Positions 57,953 to 64,000 of a stretch of DNA of 64,000 bases are shown here, one piece after another. Both the position numbers and the translations under genes were made by a program. The DNA is taken from positions 186,001-250,000 of the forward strand of contig MU623370.1 in assembly GCA_025201765.1 (NCBI GenBank), written 5' to 3'. Numbering within the stretch: position 1 is the first letter of the stretch; each line of letters opens with the position of its first letter. This stretch comes from Daldinia sp. FL1419. Taxonomy: Eukaryota > Ascomycota > Sordariomycetes > Xylariales > Hypoxylaceae. The notes beneath the pieces were generated by a model. That model ran no database searches, was not told the DNA's origin, and saw only the letters and a list, made by a program, of their open reading frames with translations.

Positions 57953-58762
57953 TTAGTTGCCCTTGCCCAAGAGACCTTGTAGAAGGCCACCTAGACCACC
58001 CTGCTGGCCACCTGCAGCGGCATCTCCACCGGCTGCACCGCCAAGAAGACCTGCGAGAGGGTTAGCGCCGGCAGCTCCACCGGCGGCATCACCACCGGCG
58101 GCAGCGTCACCGCCAGCCGCACCTCCGAGAAGACCTGCAAGTGGGTTCGCTCCATTAGCACCGCCGCCTAAAAGACTTCCGAGTAAATCGGTGAGCTTGT
58201 TACCGCCTTGTTGTTGATCAGCACCATCTTGGGCACCAGCATCGGCACCAGCACCAGCATCGGCACCAGCGTCTGCGCCAGCACCGGCTTGCGCGTCAGC
58301 TCCGTCCTGTGCATCTTGACCGGCTTGAGCGTCCTGACCAGCTTTTCCGTCTTGCCCATCCTGAGCATCGGCGTTGCCCTTGTTCTTCTTGCCGTCGTCC
58401 TGGCCGTCCTGAGCGTTACCGTTCTGCTGGTCATTGCCGCCCTGGTTAAGGTCACCTGCGGCGTTACCGGTTCCGTTGTTAGCGGCACCGGCGTCGATGG
58501 CGACGGCGGTTCCATTGTTGGCAGCACCAGCACCAGCATTGCCATTATCGTTGTTGTGGTGCTTCTTCTTAGGGAATCTGACATCAAGAGCTGCACACGA
58601 TGCACTATTAGTATTGTTGGTATTAAGGTTGCTGAACTAACACATACCGAATTCCCGGGGGAAGCGGGCTTCGAGAGCTCCGGGAGCCTTCTGGGTTGGC
58701 AGGGCAGCACCGAATGAGGCGGCGGTGGCCAAAGCCATCAAGATAGTACCGAAGTTCTTCAT
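57953..58762 (-). CDS. Secreted Gly/Ala/Asp/Gln-rich low-complexity protein
   Basis: Exons 58648-58762 and 57953-58590 on the minus strand give 250 residues. A clear signal peptide is present (MKNFGTILMALATAASFGAA), followed by a short pro-like segment with two RFP motifs (EARFPREF, then DVRFPKKKHH). The rest is low complexity: an Asn/Gly/Ala block, a Gln/Asp/Ala block made of repeated AQDGQ and ADAGAG units, then two copies of ANPLAGLLGGAAGGDAAAGG and a glycine/leucine-rich end. No cysteine was noticed in the mature part, which argues against a hydrophobin or a disulfide-rich effector. No family is recognised. A wall-associated or extracellular structural role is only a guess. Repeated units suggest the length may vary between strains. 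Confidence 0.8.
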
Positions 58763-61332
58763 GTTGAAAGAGTGTATATCCAGACACTTAACAGAAAATA
58801 AAGAAGGTTGAAATGAAGTTGTCGAAATTGAAAAAATACAGCGTAAAGAAGGTATGAGCACAGCTTCGTACAGTTGGTTAGCTTAGATCGGACTTCGATG
58901 GGCCATTGAAGTTAACTCACCTCTTCAGAACAAGAAACGACCAAGAAAGGAAAGGTTGACGATTGAGGCTGATGTGGATGTGTGAGGAAACAAAAAAGAT
59001 CAGACTGAATAGCACGGGGAGTCGAGCATTTTATGGACAGTCGAGGGGGTGTATTGAGCCTTAGATGAGCTTGACTACCTTACCTACCTAGGTATCTTTG
59101 TCATTGATCGACATGGTATCTCAGGGTATCTCAGGGTCTGTGATAGACGGTTGCATTCTAACCATCTGGCAGCCATCCCCATGGTTCCAAACGATGCCTG
59201 TAAACATGACATAGTTTAATGGCTAGCTAGTTAGTTATTCTCTACGTGACTAGCGTGTACTATAGTATGTCAAGACTCGGTAATATCACAAAGCTCTTAA
59301 GAAACACAGGGAGCAAGGCACGCAAACGAAGCTCCGATTGGGCTGACGAGATTATAGGCCCACCTAGACCAAACACGTCAAGAAGACATTCCGTCCCACT
59401 CAAAACATGGGGCGAAGTAGAATAAGATGACCTGTTGAGTCTTATTGTAGATCATACGAGCGGTGTTGAAAAGAAGTGCAGATCTGGACCTCCAGATTTG
59501 GAGTGGCACCGGGGAGATCAATTAGGAGATCCTTGGGAATCATTAGAGTTGAAACTTGAGATGCCAAGAATGCGTGGGGATTTCTTGGCCGCTTTGAGGT
59601 TATCGACTTTTTCTCAGCGTTAGGGGCTCCAAAACGTCGCACGGGGCAGATCAAACGAGCCTCAGACAGGCACAACAGGGCAACACAGGGGTTTGCCGAC
59701 CAGGGGTCCTGTACACTATAATGAGTACCTCACCGTACTACGTATGTAGGCCAACGAACAGGTATAATACGATATAACAGCTGTAAAAAATCACGTGTGA
59801 AATAGCTGAATAGCAAGGATCGAATTGACGATAAAACCAGGTAAGTCGGCGTGCTGCAAATGTCCAATGTCCAATGTCCAATGTCCCAGGCGTCATGCAG
59901 GGTTACCAGCTCACCATCGAAGGAAACAAGACTTCCGGTTGCAACCAGGAGTTTCTCGAAAACAATACCAGTCCAAAAACGACCAGGAACAGTAATTAGG
60001 TCGTGATCCAGATTCTAGTGCCTGGATAGTGGCTGTGTCTTTTCAAACTCTAGAGTCCGGAGAGTAGCTATGGACATACTCGAAACGTATCAGAAGCTTA
60101 CCTAGATAGCGTCGGCGTAGGCGCCTACGACCCTTTGTTGTTGATGATGCTCTTGACAATACATAGTAGTTAACTGCCAGGCGGTGGTAATTTGGTCTTG
60201 TGGAAAATTGTCTTAAAGTGTTGATATTGTTGATATTGTTGATGCACATATTGACATGGTCTGAAATCACTGCCGATCAGTAGGATCGTGCGTTTTCCGC
60301 GAAAGTAAACGAAGATCCTCATTTATCCTATATCATGCGAAAAGAACAGAAAAAATCCAAGCCAAGGCAAATCATAACGTGAAATAGTCGATTCGATATG
60401 CTGCTGCAATAAATATTCTAGAGATTCTCGGGTCTTGTGAACGATCATGAGGATCTTTCGTGAGATCTTTCAATGCCTTATTGTCTGCGAACTGATGAAC
60501 GGCAACTGTACGCGCTTGCGTCTTCGAGGGTTTGCAACATTGTCGCCGTTTGTTTATTGAGACTAGCTGACTCGATATATTTATAGCTAGGTTAGTCGTC
60601 AAGTTTGCAACCGATAAAAATGTTGTTTGACCTCGGGAAGTTGTGGGCGAGTGGAAGATTGTATGAGTTAACTATAGGTACCTCTTACATAGGTACTAAA
60701 GTAATACTTTAATGTTATTCCGGTCAAAACAGTTACGTATTCCCGGATACTTGCAAGCCTCACCCCGCATAACTAGCTATTAAGCCACAGAGTCACAGAC
60801 GCCACAATATACGCTAGAATGAACTAGGTAAACTAGTGGTAAAGCTTCCTAATCACGAGGATATGATAGGTTCACGAGACACTCCGAACGCAGCCTAGAG
60901 CGGCTTCCAGCGGGCTTTATCAAAACGTTTTGCGCATCTTCAAGTGAAATTGTCAAGTCTTATTCAGTCGAGTTAAAATTCTTGTCCAATGAATTACAAG
61001 CGCAACCTCGGTAGCTCGGTCAATCTCCGCAAAAGCTGTATAATTTCAATAACTAACTAACCGTAGGAACTTTATACATGTGGTTTTGATGTCATCATAT
61101 CCAGTTATTATCTTCTAAATATCGAGGTTTTAACTTTCTCAACCAAGCAATTTATAACCCGCTTCAAGTCCGTCGTACCTGGGTAGTCTTCGTACCTCGT
61201 TTCCAATAACCTCATGGCGTTCCGAACTCGGTAGCAAGTGACAGCCTTTTCTTGACCACGACAAGATTTCAATTATTCTTCCAAACGAATCTGACGGACT
61301 GAGACGGCGGAATTTTGGAAACAAGTCTCGTC
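58763..61332. other. Divergent gene-poor region
   Basis: Lies between the secreted-protein gene (minus) and ETF-QO (plus). No gene is supported. It contains a CCAATGT tandem repeat at about 59858-59885, a TGATATTGT repeat near 60220-60242 and a 14-nt palindrome, CGTAGGCGCCTACG, at 60116-60129. Sequence near 58918 (GTGAGT on the minus strand) could be a 5'-leader intron donor for the secreted-protein gene. Confidence 0.5.
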
Positions 61333-63284
61333 ATGTCTGCCTCGGCACCACTCCACGTTCTTGCACGACGGGGCGCCGCGTCGATTCGATCCAAGACTCT
61401 AAGAAGAGTGCCTAGGGCCTCATATTCCTCGATAATAACACCTCAATTACGATATACTACTGCGACCTCCCCCCTTATTGCTCGGCCGACCTCCCGCGCA
61501 TTTAGTACCACTCGTCCAAGGTGTTCCGCAGGCGAGGAAGAGGGCTTTGATCCTAAAACCGTGGAGCGGGTAATCGATGATGTCGACGTCTGTATTGTCG
61601 GTGGAGGTCCTGCTGGTTTGAGTGCTGCGATACGTTTGAAACAACTTGCCAACGAGAACGGCAATGAAGATTTCAGGGTATTATTACTAGAAAAGGCTGG
61701 TGAAATTGGCGCGCACATTCTGTCAGGGGCTGTTATAAACCCGGTTGCGGTCAAGGAGCTATTTCCTAATTGGCTTGACGAAGACAACGTGAACCGATTT
61801 GAACATGCGACGCCCGCAACGGGGGACAGGATGAGATTCTTGACTAAGGGCAGCGCGATCCCTTTGCCGGCACCACCGCAGATGCACAACGAGGGCAATT
61901 ATATCGTCAGTTTAAACCAATTCACCAAATGGCTTGGAGAACAAGCAGAGGAGCTTGGTGTTGAGGTTTACCCCGGGTTCGCCGCCTCCGAAGTGCTCTA
62001 TAAGCCCGATGGCTCTGTCCAAGGTGTTGCGACAAACGACCTAGGTATAGGGCGCGATGGAAAGCCAAAGGATAATTTCGAACGAGGCATGGAGTTCCAC
62101 GCTCGGATCACTTTATTTGCAGAAGGATGCCATGGAAGTTTAACAAAGCAAGTTATCAAGAAGTTCGATCTGAGAAGGGACAGCCAACATCAAACATATG
62201 GTTTAGGAGTAAAGGAGGTCTGGGAGATCCAGCCGGAGAAATTCCGCAAAGGAGAGGTGGTCCATTCTATGGGCTACCCCTTACCCTTGGATACGTACGG
62301 TGGTGGATGGATGTATCACTTCGGGGATAACTTGGTCAGCATCGGCCTCGTGGTAGCCCTGGACTACCGGAATCCTTGGCTATCTCCGTACGGTGAATTC
62401 CAAAAGATGAAGCAGCATCCTCTGTACAAGTCTGTTCTGGAGGGTGGAAAGTGTATCTCATATGGTGCGAGAGCTCTTAGTGAGGGCGGCTTTCAATCAA
62501 TTCCTAAGGTCGCTTTCCCTGGTGGTGCCTTGATTGGTGACTCTGCTGGTTTTGTCAATGTACCCCAAGTCAAAGGGACTCATAATGCTATGAGGACGGG
62601 AATGTTAGCTGCCGATGCAGCTTGGAACGCCATAGTTGACGGCAACGAGGAGTCTGTTTTCCTATACCAATACGAAGACTCGCTCCGGAAATCTAGCGTC
62701 TGGAAGGAGTTGAAGGAGGTTCGGAATATGCGACCCGCGTTTCAAACTCCCTTGGGTACTTTTGGTGGTGTCCTATATTCTGGCTTAGAAGCCTTTGTTC
62801 TCAAGGGCCGCGTTCCTTGGACGCTGAAGCATAGACATACCGACTACGGTGCCACTAAGCCCGCAGATTCATTTCCGAAGATCGAATATCCTAAGCCAGA
62901 TGGGAAGATTTCATTCGATATTCTCACAAGTGTATCACGGACAGGGACCAACCACGAGGAAGACCAGCCTGTCCACCTCCAAGTTAAGGACTGGGATGCG
63001 CACACTCAGGAGACGTGGCCGACTTATAAGGGCCTGGAGAACCGCTTCTGTCCTGCTGGTGTCTACGAATATGTCGAAGATGATTCAAAGCCTCTGGGTG
63101 TGAGGTTCCAAATCAACTCCCAGAAGTAAGTATTTCGATTCACTTTTATAGTCTGCGAAGATTTTAATGCTAATATTGCTGCAGCTGTATTCATTGCAAG
63201 ACATGCGATATCAAAGCACCCCACCAAGACATCAATTGGGCTGTCCCTCAAGGTGGCGAGGGACCAAAGTACTATATGACATAA
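61333..63284 (+). CDS. Electron transfer flavoprotein-ubiquinone oxidoreductase (ETF-QO)
   Basis: Mitochondrial inner-membrane enzyme that passes electrons from ETF, hence from acyl-CoA and related dehydrogenases, to ubiquinone. Exons 61333-63125 and 63185-63284 give 630 residues. The N-terminal 70 residues are Arg/Ser-rich and lack acidic residues, as in a mitochondrial presequence. The FAD motif is VGGGPAGLSAA near 89-99. GTHNAMRTGMLAADAAW belongs to the FAD/quinone region. The 4Fe-4S ligands are C573 (FCPAGVYEY) and C599, C602 and C605 (CIHCKTC); the last three lie just after the splice, so the second exon is essential. The frame extends upstream to 61315 only through a TTG. Confidence 0.95.
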
Positions 63285-63714
63285 GAAAAGAAAAGAGAGA
63301 CACGGTGCGAAGCTTCAACGATTGAAAGGAAAAGGATAAAGGCCGTTTGGTGTTTGGGAAAATCTAACCTGCGTAGACTTCGGATCACTGTGGCGTATGA
63401 TTCACGGATCATGATGGTATACGAACTCAACTTTTCGGTGTATCAACATTACCTCGCAAGCGGTGGACTATTAAGTGCAGACCGTATCGAACGAGAACCT
63501 TGTTGTATAAGACCTATGTGTATATAGTCAACTGTATACATAATAAGCAAGGGAGTCGAGGGGATTGACTTCAACATGAATGTCACTGTTGAACTCGCTT
63601 ATAAAACAGTAAAAGTCAACTTAAAGCATTGTATCCGTCCCTTTTGCTATGGTAGATGGATGATGCAGAACACCCCAATGCCATTTTCGTATTGCTCCTG
63701 ATAAGTTAACTTCA
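63285..63714. other. Convergent intergenic region
   Basis: Lies between ETF-QO (plus) and the partial minus-strand gene; no gene seen. Confidence 0.5.
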
Positions 63715-64000
63715 CTAGAATCCCTGTTGCGCATGCCACTTGTCCTGCCATCCCGGAAACCAGGGGCTGTCGTCGAGGGTCCTAGGCTCCCAATCCTTCT
63801 CAATGATGCCCTTTTCAATCTGCTCCTTCTCAAATTCTTCCAGGGCCGGGATTACTACGTGTTCGGTGTGCCAGGTATTCTTATACTTCATGAGATCCTC
63901 CTTTCCTTCCTTCAACACCTTCATAACAAGGCTTGGTACGTATGGCTCGTTGCGCAGTTCTTCCAGAGGTGTGAACAGGGCCTTGAAATTGAACACGACT
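63715..64000 (-). CDS. Partial unknown protein, C-terminal end
   Basis: The minus-strand frame is open to the window edge and ends at 63715. The last 94 or so residues are rich in Glu, Lys and Trp: FNFKALFTPLEELRNEPYVP, then WHTEHVVIPALEEFEKEQIE and, at the end, FPGWQDKWHAQQGF. No signal or membrane segment is seen. I do not recognise the family. The frame may begin at a splice acceptor just outside the window, since AG is the last dinucleotide on this strand. Confidence 0.6.
   Translation of the reverse strand, partial: VVFNFKALFTPLEELRNEPYVPSLVMKVLKEGKEDLMKYKNTWHTEHVVIPALEEFEKEQIEKGIIEKDWEPRTLDDSPWFPGWQDKWHAQQGF

Noticed and set aside
58208..58717. Valine/serine-rich open frame on the plus strand
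   Set aside because: Antisense shadow of the repetitive secreted-protein gene, which has a signal peptide, an intron and a consistent frame.
60825..60895. tRNA-like stretch with GTGGTAAAGC and GGTTCACGAG
   Set aside because: No closed cloverleaf: the anticodon loop lacks T at position 33 and the T arm does not pair. At most a decayed relic.
1..64000. CRISPR arrays, bacterial operons, phage genes, dispersed 5S rRNA
   Set aside because: No regularly spaced repeats were seen, gene structure is fungal, and no 5S rRNA signature was found by reading.

Overview
The window is a piece of the nuclear genome of a filamentous ascomycete (Pezizomycotina, most likely a Sordariomycete). The support is: genes with several short GT-AG introns of about 46-220 bp; fungal-type products (a copper-fist regulator of the Mac1/GRISEA kind, a CYP52-like P450, fungal mitochondrial carriers, an NRPS-like A-T-R-R enzyme); and repeats that look damaged by repeat-induced point mutation (RIP). 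No operons are expected and none is seen. The sequence holds one assembly gap of ten N at 50221-50230.

Layout. 0.5-1.9 kb: a mitochondrial 2-oxodicarboxylate carrier in seven exons, three of them tiny. 3.3-5.8 kb: an acidic F-box-like protein. 6.4-8.0 kb (minus): a BUD22-family ribosome biogenesis protein. 8.3-9.4 kb: an AT-rich RIP-like island containing a tandem duplication. 10.2-11.2 kb: a short-chain dehydrogenase. 15.5-16.6 kb: a mitochondrial oxoglutarate/malate carrier. 16.9-18.4 kb (minus): a SAM methyltransferase-like membrane protein. 19.3-20.9 kb: a cytochrome P450. 21.7-22.2 kb: a doubtful orphan ORF. 24.1-24.8 kb: a small membrane protein. 25.8 kb (minus): tRNA-Ser(AGA). 26.5-27.6 kb (minus): a charged nuclear protein. 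29.0-30.7 kb (minus): the copper-fist regulator. 33.7-39.7 kb (minus): a complete but dead Ty1/copia element with both LTRs, target duplication and primer site. 40.8-43.3 kb (minus): a U2 snRNP SR140-like splicing protein. 44.0-45.7 kb: a flavoprotein amine/amino-acid oxidase. 46.4-47.4 kb (minus): TATA-binding protein. 47.4-53.3 kb: gene-poor, with the gap. 53.3-57.1 kb: the NRPS-like A-T-R-R enzyme. 58.0-58.8 kb (minus): a secreted low-complexity protein. 61.3-63.3 kb: ETF-ubiquinone oxidoreductase. 63.7 kb to the end (minus): a partial unknown gene.

How the genes relate. Most are unlinked housekeeping genes: transcription (TBP), splicing (SR140-like), ribosome assembly (BUD22), and mitochondrial transport and electron transfer. 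The most distinctive product is the 1283-residue A-T-R-R enzyme. Its domain order and catalytic motifs match the fungal glycine betaine reductase that makes choline from glycine betaine. A flavin amine oxidase of the sarcosine/fructosyl-amine oxidase family lies about 8 kb away, but TBP and a long gene-poor stretch separate them, so a functional link is only a suggestion.

Intron boundaries were placed by reading splice sites and keeping both the reading frame and family motifs intact. No transcript data were available.
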